DNA of 64,000 nucleotides, taken from contig NC_019779.1 in NCBI RefSeq assembly GCF_000317635.1, positions 2,294,001-2,358,000 of the forward strand. The letters run 5' to 3'. A program made the translations under genes and the position numbers. Shown here in pieces: positions 1 to 8,069 of this stretch; within the stretch, counting starts at the first letter, position 1; each line of letters begins with the position of its first letter. The notes under the pieces are model-generated. The model ran no database searches. It saw only the letters and a list, made by a program, of their open reading frames with translations, and was not told the DNA's origin. Source of the stretch: Halothece sp. PCC 7418. Its GTDB lineage: Bacteria; Cyanobacteriota; Cyanobacteriia; Cyanobacteriales; Rubidibacteraceae.

Positions 1-2
1 GA

Positions 3-71
3 ACCGCTATAGTGCTGACCACTCTTTCATTCTTCTTCTGGACTGGGGAGGATGTCAAAAAATCAACCTGA
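3..71 (+). CDS. C-terminal tail of an upstream gene (partial)
   Basis: One frame is open from the left edge to a TGA at 69-71. It reads a hydrophobic stretch (TAIVLTTLSFFFW) followed by a short charged tail (TGEDVKKST). It ends 5 bp before the ATG of the ABC permease gene, which is typical operon spacing, so it may be the end of a membrane protein, for example a partner permease. With only 22 residues visible no family can be named. The frame of the next gene is also open here, so this is a weak call. Confidence 0.35.
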   Translation, partial: TAIVLTTLSFFFWTGEDVKKST

Positions 72-76
72 TAATT

Positions 77-952
77 ATGGTTAGTAAAAGCCGTATTGGT
101 CAAAAAAATCCTGTTTCGTTTCGTCTGAGCGTTTCCCGTGTTCTCTTAGCCCTAGGCTTCCTCCTGACCCTATTTTTTGTGACTGTTGCTATTTTCGCGC
201 CGATTTGGACAAGTTGGGGGTGGTTAGCCAGTCCAACAGAATCCTTGAGTAACCCGATTCATCAACCGCCCAATGCGGAATACTGGTTTGGAACAACCCG
301 CCAAGGCTATGATGTGTTATCACGGACCTTGTTTGGAACTCGCGCTGCATTACAGGTGGTCGTGGTTGCAACAGCGATTAGCTTGGTTGTTGGTGTCCCG
401 TTAGGAATGATTAGCGGTTATTTAGGGGGACGCTTGGATCGCGCTTTGCTCTTTTTGATGGATACGATTTATACGCTGCCAGGGTTATTATTATCGGTAA
501 CTCTCGCTTTTGTTGTGGGGAGAGGCGTTTTTAATGCGGCGATCGCGGTGAGTATTTCTTATATTCCCCAATACTATCGAGTGGTTCGCAATCATACCAC
601 TAGCGTGAAAACAGAACTCTTTATTGAAGCAGCAAGAGCCATGGGAGCGACTCCAACTCGGGTTTTATCTCGCTATCTCTTTTTTAATGTCATTCAAAGT
701 GTCCCTGTTTTATTCACTCTCAATGCTGCAGATGCTATCCTCATTTTAGGGGGTTTAGGCTTTCTGGGCTTAGGGTTACCCGAAAACGTACCAGAATGGG
801 GGTATGCCCTTCGTCAAGCCCTTGACGCACTTCCCACAGGAATCTGGTGGACTGCTTTCTTTCCAGGGTTAGCGATGACCTTAATGGTGTCGGGATTTTC
901 ATTACTGGGAGAAGGACTCAGTGAAATTTTTGATCCGCGTGAAGAAATTTAA
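77..952 (+). CDS. ABC transporter permease, DppC/OppC type
   Basis: Inner-membrane permease of a dipeptide/oligopeptide/nickel-type ABC importer, 291 aa. An N-terminal membrane helix (about residues 22-44) is followed by the DppC-typical periplasmic motif FGTTRQGYDVLSR (71-83), several further helices, the EAA-loop EAARAMGATP (184-193) that contacts the ATPase, and the usual GEGLSEIFDPR end. Length and domain order are normal for the family. The substrate cannot be read from the permease. A family-5 substrate-binding lipoprotein is encoded at 27554-29314 but is not adjacent. The DppB-type partner would be expected upstream, outside the window. Confidence 0.9.
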   Translation: MVSKSRIGQKNPVSFRLSVSRVLLALGFLLTLFFVTVAIFAPIWTSWGWLASPTESLSNPIHQPPNAEYWFGTTRQGYDVLSRTLFGTRAALQVVVVATAISLVVGVPLGMISGYLGGRLDRALLFLMDTIYTLPGLLLSVTLAFVVGRGVFNAAIAVSISYIPQYYRVVRNHTTSVKTELFIEAARAMGATPTRVLSRYLFFNVIQSVPVLFTLNAADAILILGGLGFLGLGLPENVPEWGYALRQALDALPTGIWWTAFFPGLAMTLMVSGFSLLGEGLSEIFDPREEI

Positions 953-969
953 TTAATAAGAAAACGTCT

Positions 970-1389
970 ATGTCTTGGTTAGTTTTAAGTTTAATTTGTT
1001 TGTGTTTGTATGGGGTTTGGGGGTTTTTATCTAAATTTGTGAGTGCTGAGTTAAGTGCGCCGAGTTTACTGATTTATTCCCTGATGGGATCGGCTTTGGG
1101 GATTCCTCTCTATGTGCTAACTTACCGCAATTCTTTTTCTTTTGAATGGGAAAATGGTTGGACTTATTTGGGGATTTTGGTGGGAATGTTTGCTAGCTTT
1201 GGGGCTTTTTTCTTTTTTAACGCGATCGGTGAAGGAGAAGCCTCAAAAGTGGTTGTGATTACCAGTTTATATCCGATTGTTACCACAATTCTTGCTTTTT
1301 TATTTCTCAATGAAAGTATTAGTTTTGGTAAAATTTTCGGGATTTTATTATGCTTAGCTGGGATTACAATTCTTTCTTCTGTTAAGTAG
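970..1389 (+). CDS. EamA/DMT-superfamily membrane protein (half-size)
   Basis: A 139-aa, very hydrophobic protein with about four membrane helices, corresponding to one EamA repeat rather than the two of a full drug/metabolite transporter. The half-size form would have to dimerise to transport. The late segment VVITSLYPIVTTILAFLFLNE is typical of EamA proteins. It starts 17 bp after the ABC permease gene and may be co-transcribed. Its TAG stop forms the first letters of the heptamer repeat array that follows. The substrate is unknown. Confidence 0.8.
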   Translation: MSWLVLSLICLCLYGVWGFLSKFVSAELSAPSLLIYSLMGSALGIPLYVLTYRNSFSFEWENGWTYLGILVGMFASFGAFFFFNAIGEGEASKVVVITSLYPIVTTILAFLFLNESISFGKIFGILLCLAGITILSSVK

Positions 1390-1848
1390 TCATTAGTCAT
1401 TAGTCATTAGTCATTAGTCATTAGTCATTAGTCATTAGTCATTAGTCATTAGTCATTTGTTATTGGGTAGCGGGTCGTTTTTGTTCTTCTTTACTGGTCA
1501 CTGATTACTGATTACTGGTCACTGGTAACTGATCACTGGTCACTGGTCACTGATTACTGATTACTGGTCACTGGTCACTGATTACTGATTACTGGTCACT
1601 GGTCACTGATTACTGGTCACTGGTCACTGGTCACTGATCACTGGTCACTGGTCACTGGTCACTGATTACTGGTCACTGATCACTGGTCACTGGTCACTGG
1701 TCACTGATTACTGATTACTGGTCACTGGTCACTGATCACTGGTCACTGGTCACTGGTCACTGGTCACTGGTCACTGATTACTGATTACTGGTCACTGGTC
1801 ACTGATCACTGATCACTGGTCACTGGTCACTGGTCACTGGTCACTGGT
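1387..1848. repeat. Heptamer tandem array filling a convergent gap
   Basis: A 7-bp periodic array. A block of about nine TAGTCAT units (1387-1455) is followed, after a short unique piece (about 1456-1490), by about fifty units drawn from GGTCACT, GATTACT and GATCACT in irregular order. It fills the whole space between two convergent genes and supplies both stop codons: TAG of the EamA gene and TGA of the minus-strand coiled-coil gene. There are no spacers, so it is not CRISPR. It matches the short tandemly repeated repetitive heptamers known in cyanobacteria. Confidence 0.9.
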
Positions 1849-2304
1849 CGTCGCCTCCTCTTGGTCTGTGGATTCTTGCTCTGAAGAAGATTCTGTTTTT
1901 TGGAGTTGTTCTTGGAGGCGTTCGATTTCTTGTTGATTGGAATCAACTGCGTTATTAATTGTTTCTAGGTTTTCAGGAATTTGTTCTTGGAGGCGTTCAA
2001 TCTTTTCCTGTTGGCTTAATAACCGTTGTTCTAAGGTATCTAATCGGTCTTGAAATTCAATTTCTGTTTGTTCAAATTCTTGCGCTTTGCGTCGGGCGGT
2101 TTGTTCTTGTAAAATTAAGCGATAAGCAAACCATCCTGAAACACCAATGGTGATAAGAATTGCCACAATTAATCCACCAATGAGGGTTTGTGCTAAGGCT
2201 TGTAACCGTTCTAATTTTACTTCCAATTCTTCGACCGTTTGCGGTAAACTTTGGGAAGGAGAAGCATCTGGGTTGTTGTAGTCAGGAAAAGATTGCGGAT
2301 TCAT
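1834..2304 (-). CDS. Hypothetical single-pass coiled-coil membrane protein
   Basis: A 156-aa protein with a polar N-terminus, a membrane helix at about residues 37-62 (LAQTLIGGLIVAILITIG), and a long charged coiled coil (about 66-140) rich in Q, E and L with the repeated phrase ERLQEQ. The final residues TTSDQ and the stop codon are written in the heptamer repeat array. It lies 10 bp downstream of an MscS-type gene on the same strand, so it is probably co-transcribed with two mechanosensitive channel genes and may be an accessory protein. That role is inference. No family is recognised. Confidence 0.7.
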   Translation of the reverse strand: MNPQSFPDYNNPDASPSQSLPQTVEELEVKLERLQALAQTLIGGLIVAILITIGVSGWFAYRLILQEQTARRKAQEFEQTEIEFQDRLDTLEQRLLSQQEKIERLQEQIPENLETINNAVDSNQQEIERLQEQLQKTESSSEQESTDQEEATTSDQ

Positions 2305-2314
2305 GGCAATGCAC

Positions 2315-3430
2315 CTAAAGTGACATGGGCGAGTCGATATAGACCACAGGTTCAGGAGTTGTGAATTTGAGATTGTAAGCAGCCAATTTGTGCGCGATCG
2401 CGCTGTTAGCTAGTTCTAAAAGTCGTTTCCGTAAGCCGAGAGAACTTTCATCCACACTAGAGATAAAAAAGATAATCCGCGCCCGCGTTCCTGCTTGGTG
2501 TTCTGCTGTGGCAAACTGAACATGAATGCTGGCGGTTGTGAAGCCCCAAAAGACATCACTTGCTTCTTGTACCACTTGTTTAACTAAAGCGCGTTCTCCA
2601 TTGTCTAAAACCCTCAAGAAGTCCAAGCATAACATGGCAACGATTTTTTTTCCGCGACTGACATTTTCAATATTTTTTTCAGCCATTAAGGAATTGGGAA
2701 CAATGGTAATGGTATTGGTTGCGACCATCCGAATTTTGGTAGAACGTAAACCGATTGATTCAATGCGACCATAAGCATCTTCACCGTAGGGATTAAACGT
2801 AATCCGAATATATTCACCAGGGCGGTAGGGACGATCTAAATAGATTTCTAAAGTGCCAAATAAGCGACTGAGGGTTTGTTGGGCCCCAAACGCGATCGCG
2901 ACCCCACTAATCCCTAAACTGGCGATGAGAGCGGTAATATTGAGCTTTAAACCAATCGCAAAAATAATCCCCGCTAAAATTACGATAACAACATAAATCA
3001 GGGTTTCAAAAATTAAAACGACCTCATTGACTTCTCCAAACCACCGTTGTACTAAACCAATTACAGTCCGTCGGATCAGTTGGCGACTGATTTTCAGGGC
3101 GATCCAGGCGAGGGTGACCGAAAGGGCAAAATAAATAAAGAAACCCAGAAATTTATACAGTTCTTCATACTCAGCAAGTAAATTTAAGGCTAAAGCTAGA
3201 AAAGACAGCGTCCCCGCGATCGCGATTAAATTTTGAAATGACTTGACAAACTGGTCATAAGTGTGCTTAGCATCAATCGCAATATAGCGTTGGGTGAGTT
3301 GCAGACATCGCCAGATTAAGCGCGGTAAAAATCGACCCACAAATGGGGACACAATTGCACCGAGAGAAAATAATCCCAAGCGCAACATGAGCACTAAAAC
3401 ATCTTTTAAGATATCCCATTCAATCTGCAC
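2315..3430 (-). CDS. MscS-family mechanosensitive ion channel
   Basis: A 371-aa inner-membrane channel that would release solutes on hypo-osmotic shock. Several N-terminal helices precede the conserved MscS pore and beta domain: IASLGISGVAIAFGAQQ (pore helix, small residues alternating with bulky ones) followed by LDRPYRPGEYI. Next comes the segment RIESIGLRSTKIRM, where MscS proteins commonly read VE-I-G-RST. The predicted start is GTG. It is the middle gene of a three-gene minus-strand cluster, 24 bp after a paralogue. Confidence 0.9.
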   Translation of the reverse strand: MQIEWDILKDVLVLMLRLGLFSLGAIVSPFVGRFLPRLIWRCLQLTQRYIAIDAKHTYDQFVKSFQNLIAIAGTLSFLALALNLLAEYEELYKFLGFFIYFALSVTLAWIALKISRQLIRRTVIGLVQRWFGEVNEVVLIFETLIYVVIVILAGIIFAIGLKLNITALIASLGISGVAIAFGAQQTLSRLFGTLEIYLDRPYRPGEYIRITFNPYGEDAYGRIESIGLRSTKIRMVATNTITIVPNSLMAEKNIENVSRGKKIVAMLCLDFLRVLDNGERALVKQVVQEASDVFWGFTTASIHVQFATAEHQAGTRARIIFFISSVDESSLGLRKRLLELANSAIAHKLAAYNLKFTTPEPVVYIDSPMSL

Positions 3431-3454
3431 AATTTGCCATCACTTTCAAGATCA

Positions 3455-4543
3455 TTAAATGGTCATTTGTTGGGGGACATCAACTGTGGTTTGTTCACAA
3501 TTAAAAGCAATACCATAAATTTGCAAACGTTGCACAATATTATCACGAGCAATTTCCAGTAAGCCACGGCGTAATTCCATTGAGGTATCCGTTGCCCCAA
3601 GAATAAAGAAAATAATATCAGCACGGACACAGTGTTCCCCACCACGATCAATAATATCCTTAAAATTGACTTGAGTTAGCTCATTGTCAATGCCTAAAAT
3701 ATCATGAGTGCTGTCTAAAATAAACTGTTGAATCAGAGCTTTCTCATTTTCAGATAACTGGCTAAAAAAGGTCAAGGTAATCATAGAAATCACCCGTTTT
3801 GCCCGAGTTAAGTTTTCAATATTTTCTTTGACAAGGTTACTATTTGGGATCACGGCTAAGGTATTTCTTCCTGAGAGACGAATTTTAGTGGAACGCCAGC
3901 CGATCGATTCTACTCTCCCAAGAGTGCGATCCTGAAGATGAATGTAATCATCAACACTGAAAGGGCGATCAATTAACAGCACAATACTCCAAAGAATTTC
4001 TTCAATCACTCTTTGGGATGCAAAAGCAATGGTTGCCCCTGCCACTCCTAAACTTGCAATTAAGCCAATGAGATTAATTTGATGGGTTTGGGCAAAACAA
4101 AAGATAATAATTAGAACCGTGGTTGCTTTGCTTAAATATTGCCCTAATGCAAACAGTTCACTATTAATTTTAGTATCATCTTCAAGGGCTACCCCTAAAA
4201 TATAATTCTCAAATAATTTATCAATGACCTTAAAACTAAAAAAACAAACATCGATCGCGACAAATAAGCCCAAGGGAAATTCGAGCCAGTCTAACCATGT
4301 CGGACTGGGAAGTCGCAAAAAAGCAGCATCAAAGCTAATAATAACAATAGTTAACACCAGCCAAATCTTAAAAGAAGGAGTAGTGTTCCGATAAATTTCT
4401 CCAGGGGCAAATCGCTTGATTAACGCCTGAGAAATTTGGGAGAAGGGTAAATAGGATAACCCCGCAATCAAAAGACAACTAAGAAAGAGAACAACTGCTA
4501 AAAAAAAGACGACACTGAGTTGTAAAGGATTAATCGAATTCAC
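3455..4543 (-). CDS. MscS-family mechanosensitive ion channel (paralogue)
   Basis: A 362-aa MscS-type channel, clearly paralogous to the neighbouring gene. N-terminal helices are followed by LIASLGVAGATIAFASQ and DRPFSVDDYIHLQ, then GRVESIGWRSTKIRLSGRNTL. The longest frame begins at a GTG at 4541-4543, only 8 bp from the ATG of the divergent antiporter gene. No Met codon appears until near the C-terminus, so GTG or another non-ATG start must be used. It is probably the first gene of the MscS cluster. Confidence 0.88.
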   Translation of the reverse strand: MNSINPLQLSVVFFLAVVLFLSCLLIAGLSYLPFSQISQALIKRFAPGEIYRNTTPSFKIWLVLTIVIISFDAAFLRLPSPTWLDWLEFPLGLFVAIDVCFFSFKVIDKLFENYILGVALEDDTKINSELFALGQYLSKATTVLIIIFCFAQTHQINLIGLIASLGVAGATIAFASQRVIEEILWSIVLLIDRPFSVDDYIHLQDRTLGRVESIGWRSTKIRLSGRNTLAVIPNSNLVKENIENLTRAKRVISMITLTFFSQLSENEKALIQQFILDSTHDILGIDNELTQVNFKDIIDRGGEHCVRADIIFFILGATDTSMELRRGLLEIARDNIVQRLQIYGIAFNCEQTTVDVPQQMTI

Positions 4544-4551
4544 CGAACCAA

Positions 4552-6147
4552 ATGCTTGAAAGTGCTATTTTAATCTTACTATTGGGATTCCTAGGGGGAG
4601 AACTGTTTCGCCGACTGGGAACACCGCCCTTGCTGGGAATGATCGCAGTCGGAATCCTCCTCGGTCAAGAACTCACCAATCTACTTGACCCAATTGTAAT
4701 CACTCTCGCTGATCAGTTACGAACTGCTGCAGTCATGGTGATTTTAATGCGGGCGGGGTTAGGGTTAGATCGGGAAAAACTGATTGAACAGGGAAATGTT
4801 GCGATCAGGCTTGGATTTTTACCTGCTTTAGCCGAAATGTGCGCGATCGCGCTGTTTTCCATGCTTCTGTTTGATTTTAATCTCTGGATCGGTCTTCTCC
4901 TCGGCTGTGTCATCAGTGCGGAGTCACCCGCAGTCATTGTTCCAGGAATGTTACGGCTGAAAAGTTTAGGTTGGGGGGTTAAAAAAGGGATTCCCGATGT
5001 GATTTTAACTGGAAGTGCTTTGTCCGATGTTCTCGTTCTGCTTGTTTTCAGCCTTTTACTGAACTTTCTCGGATCAGGAACTGAAACCCGTTCCCTCACC
5101 TTACTCCCCTTTCAGGTTCTCTTACAAATTGTAGGTGGGGTGATTATTGGCTATGTTGTAGCGCGTTTAATTACCCTGATTCTAGCTAAATTTAAGTTTG
5201 CCCAAAACCCCGTCCATGAAATTATTATTGTGGGAAGCCTTGCCTTAAGTTTAATTGTTGTTGCGGAAACGTTTCCCTACTTTTCTGGCTATCTCGCAAC
5301 CATGGCGCTAGGCTTTTTCCTCATTGAATTTGATGCCCCTTTAGCGCGACGGTTGCGGGTAGAATTTAATCAACTTTGGATTGTTGCTGAAATTGTCTTA
5401 TTTGTCTTACTTGGCGTTAGTTTGAAACTTAGTGTTTTAGCCAGTGTCTTCTTACCGGGTTTAGCCATTTTAGCCGTCGGCTTACTTTTCGGACGCAGTA
5501 TCGGTTGGTATCTTTCTACAGTGGGGAGTAATTGGACTTGGCGAGAAAAACTCTTTTTATTGCCTGGAAATTCTGCAAAAGCCACCGTACAAGCTGCCAT
5601 TGGTGCAATTCCCCTCTCACAAGGCATTGCAGGGGGAGAAATTATTCTCGCTTTGGCGGTATTATCCATTTTAGTCACTGCACCGGTGGGCGCGTGGGCA
5701 ATTCCCTATTTTGCCCCAAAATTATTAGAAAAAGGAGAAGTTGACCCCACCAAAGTCACGACCACCGGCAAAACTCGTCTTCTTGCTGCCATTGATACCT
5801 CTCCCCTCGCCAGAGAAGTGTTGAAAAAAACAGGAGATTTAGCCAGACGAACCAATGCCGAAGTAACCGTTCTCCATGTGATTAGTCATCAGGAGGAAGC
5901 AAAAACCGATCAACTCAAACAACTCAGTCAAAAACTACTGGCGGATATCCCTTATCGGTTTACCACCAGTAATGGGGTTGTAGGAACAGAAATTGTTGAA
6001 ACCGCTCAATTTTTAAATGTTAGTGACATTATTATTGGCAAACGGGGACATCAAGTCTTAAGTGATGTTTTAATTGGTTCAGTTTCCCAAACCGTCTTAG
6101 AAAGTAGTCCGATTCCAGTCATCTTGGTTGAAGAAAATAGCAGCTAG
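4552..6147 (+). CDS. Cation:proton antiporter with C-terminal UspA domain
   Basis: A 531-aa CPA-type (Kef/NhaP-like) sodium or potassium/proton exchanger. About twelve membrane helices occupy residues 1-385, including LLGCVISAESPAVIVPGML. A cytoplasmic universal-stress domain (about 407-530) begins TRLLAAIDTSPLAREVLKK and carries a nucleotide-binding-like GKRGHQVLSDVLIGS loop. The fusion suggests nucleotide- or stress-responsive control of transport. It is divergent from the MscS cluster. Ion specificity cannot be told from the sequence. Confidence 0.9.
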   Translation: MLESAILILLLGFLGGELFRRLGTPPLLGMIAVGILLGQELTNLLDPIVITLADQLRTAAVMVILMRAGLGLDREKLIEQGNVAIRLGFLPALAEMCAIALFSMLLFDFNLWIGLLLGCVISAESPAVIVPGMLRLKSLGWGVKKGIPDVILTGSALSDVLVLLVFSLLLNFLGSGTETRSLTLLPFQVLLQIVGGVIIGYVVARLITLILAKFKFAQNPVHEIIIVGSLALSLIVVAETFPYFSGYLATMALGFFLIEFDAPLARRLRVEFNQLWIVAEIVLFVLLGVSLKLSVLASVFLPGLAILAVGLLFGRSIGWYLSTVGSNWTWREKLFLLPGNSAKATVQAAIGAIPLSQGIAGGEIILALAVLSILVTAPVGAWAIPYFAPKLLEKGEVDPTKVTTTGKTRLLAAIDTSPLAREVLKKTGDLARRTNAEVTVLHVISHQEEAKTDQLKQLSQKLLADIPYRFTTSNGVVGTEIVETAQFLNVSDIIIGKRGHQVLSDVLIGSVSQTVLESSPIPVILVEENSS

Positions 6148-6171
6148 ACAAAAACTAAAGGAATTAAGAGT

Positions 6172-6232
6172 AACCCAACAAAACCTTTGCTACTGTTGGG
6201 TTTCGTTATCTCAACCCAACCTACGTTTGAGA
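6172..6232. repeat. REP element (AACCCAACCTAC family) between convergent genes
   Basis: Inverted repeat AACCCAACA (6172-6180) / TGTTGGGTT (6194-6202) followed by a REP in minus orientation. On the minus strand the REP reads GTAG then GTTGGGTT, about 11 bp of loop, and AAACCCAACA. It sits between the stops of the antiporter and AGCS genes and may also act as a terminator hairpin. The same element borders the RAYT gene at 9580. Confidence 0.75.
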
Positions 6233-6283
6233 TCTTTTTGAAGATTTGATGTTTGCTACACGAACTGGCGAAGCCATGGCGTT

Positions 6284-7726
6284 TTATCGAAACATACCCG
6301 CCTCAACCCGCTCAACTGTTGGTTCTGGCTCTGATGGTTCATGGGGCCACGCCTTAGCATCAATTTCAAATTCAGGTAAGCTCGCTGCTGTAAATAAGGG
6401 TTGTTGCTTGCCACTGCGAAGCTGTTTCTCGAAATCGTGCAATACCTTTAATCCAACCCCAAATAACATCACCAGCGCTGCCAAGTTCACTAAGGCTAAT
6501 AACCCCATAGTAAGATCAGCAAAACCAAACACTGTTGTCAGATCTTGGGTTGCGCCCCAGATAATCAAAGCAAGGGTTAAAACACGAAAGCCATTGAAGA
6601 GGGTGTGATTTTCTTCGCTGAAGAAGTTGAGGCTATTTTCACCCAAGTAATAGTTATACAGCATCGAGGTGAAAGCAAACAGAGCTAAACCGAAGGTGAC
6701 AAAGGCTTGTCCTAAAAAACCAAATTGTTCAGACATGGCATTTTGGGTCAGCGTCACGCCGTTGACCTCTGCACCGGGTTCATAAACACCAGAGAGTAAA
6801 ATCACGGCTGCGGTACAAGTACACAGAACCATGGTGTCAATAAAGACACTTATAGATTGAAGCATCCCCTGATTAACAGGATGTTTAACATAAGCCACTG
6901 CTGCAACGTTAGGCGCACTTCCTAAACCCGCTTCGTTAGAAAATAGCCCCCGCTTAACGCCAAAAATGATCGCAGCCCCAATGCCACCGGTAATCGCTGA
7001 ATCAAAGCCAAAAGCATTGCGAATAATAGTGGCAAAAACGCTTGGAATACCGTCTAGGTTGGTGATAATTACTGCGAGGGACATCAGGAAATAGCCAATT
7101 GCCATGACTGGTACGATATATTCGGCAACGTGAGCGATACGCTTGACTCCGCCAAAAATGATCGCGCCCAACATCCCCATCATGATGAAGGCGGTCATGT
7201 CACGAGATAAGCCAAAGGTATCCTCTACCGAGGCAGCCACTGTATAAGATTGGAGTGCATTAAAGCCCAAACCAAAGGTCACCAGCAGTAAAACCGAGAA
7301 AACGGCAGCTAACCAGCGCTGATTCAATCCTTGCTCAATGTAGTAAGCGGGACCCCCTCGATAAGTGCCGTCAGGTTCGGCTCTCTTAAAGACTTGGCTG
7401 AGAGTACACTCGAAGAAACTGGTCGCCATGCCGATTAAGCCAATTAACCACATCCAAAAGATTGCCCCTGGTCCTCCTAAAGTAATGGCGACAGCGACCC
7501 CCGCAATATTTCCCGCTCCCACGCGACCCGCAACGCTTAGGGCAAGTGCCTGAAAGGAACTGAGGTGACCTTCCTCATGGTTGAACCCCTCCTTGAAGTT
7601 GGACAACATTAGCCCCAAGTAGCGGAATTGAACAAAACGGGAGCGAATTGTAAAAGTGAGTCCTATACCAATTAAAAGGACAATCAGGAGCTTACTCCAA
7701 ATGAGGTTGTTGAGAACATCGAACAT
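6284..7726 (-). CDS. AGCS-family sodium:alanine/glycine symporter
   Basis: A 480-aa inner-membrane carrier of the alanine/glycine:cation symporter family, importing small neutral amino acids with sodium. About ten to eleven helices are visible. Family signatures are GRVGAGNIAGVAVAITLGGPG near residue 68, WLIGLIGMATSFFECTL, GGPAYYIEQGL, and KRGLFSNEAGLGSAPNVAA around residue 260. The C-terminal tail is polar and Pro/Glu-rich. It is a single gene convergent with the antiporter. Sodium-coupled uptake fits the ion-handling neighbourhood. Confidence 0.93.
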   Translation of the reverse strand: MFDVLNNLIWSKLLIVLLIGIGLTFTIRSRFVQFRYLGLMLSNFKEGFNHEEGHLSSFQALALSVAGRVGAGNIAGVAVAITLGGPGAIFWMWLIGLIGMATSFFECTLSQVFKRAEPDGTYRGGPAYYIEQGLNQRWLAAVFSVLLLVTFGLGFNALQSYTVAASVEDTFGLSRDMTAFIMMGMLGAIIFGGVKRIAHVAEYIVPVMAIGYFLMSLAVIITNLDGIPSVFATIIRNAFGFDSAITGGIGAAIIFGVKRGLFSNEAGLGSAPNVAAVAYVKHPVNQGMLQSISVFIDTMVLCTCTAAVILLSGVYEPGAEVNGVTLTQNAMSEQFGFLGQAFVTFGLALFAFTSMLYNYYLGENSLNFFSEENHTLFNGFRVLTLALIIWGATQDLTTVFGFADLTMGLLALVNLAALVMLFGVGLKVLHDFEKQLRSGKQQPLFTAASLPEFEIDAKAWPHEPSEPEPTVERVEAGMFR

Positions 7727-8069
7727 GGGTGAGCATTCCTCTAAAAATTGCGAATAAATACTCCATCATCTTACATTTCACTTCCTGTGGAACTGTAACT
7801 TTAGATACGAAATAATCTTTATCCAAGAGCGCGATCGCGCTGTAGAAATCATCAAACTTCTCACTCACTTCTCTGGAGAAGAGGAGTTATCCAACTTGGT
7901 TCTAGATTTGTAATGTCGGCATAAAGAGAAAATTAAATTTTGTAGATCAATTAAATATGAGGATGAGATCGACTGGGGAAAATGGGTAACGATAGCAGCT
8001 AAAGTCAGAATTGGCAAAGAACCTGCTAAACTATGAGTCCGAGATCAAAAGAGAGATTGTAGTTTTCAG
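7727..8069. other. Intergenic region upstream of the methyltransferase gene
   Basis: 343 bp between the divergent AGCS and cytosine methyltransferase genes. It contains one GCGATCGC palindrome near 7830. It must hold both promoters, but no convincing -35/-10 pair, RNA gene or repeat was recognised. Confidence 0.6.

Noticed and set aside
77-952. Single operon with the binding protein at 27554
   Set aside because: The genes are 27 kb apart on opposite strands; cyanobacterial ABC components are often scattered, but linkage cannot be claimed.
1387-1848. CRISPR-like regular array
   Set aside because: Units are 7 bp and contiguous with no spacers; there are no cas genes in the window.
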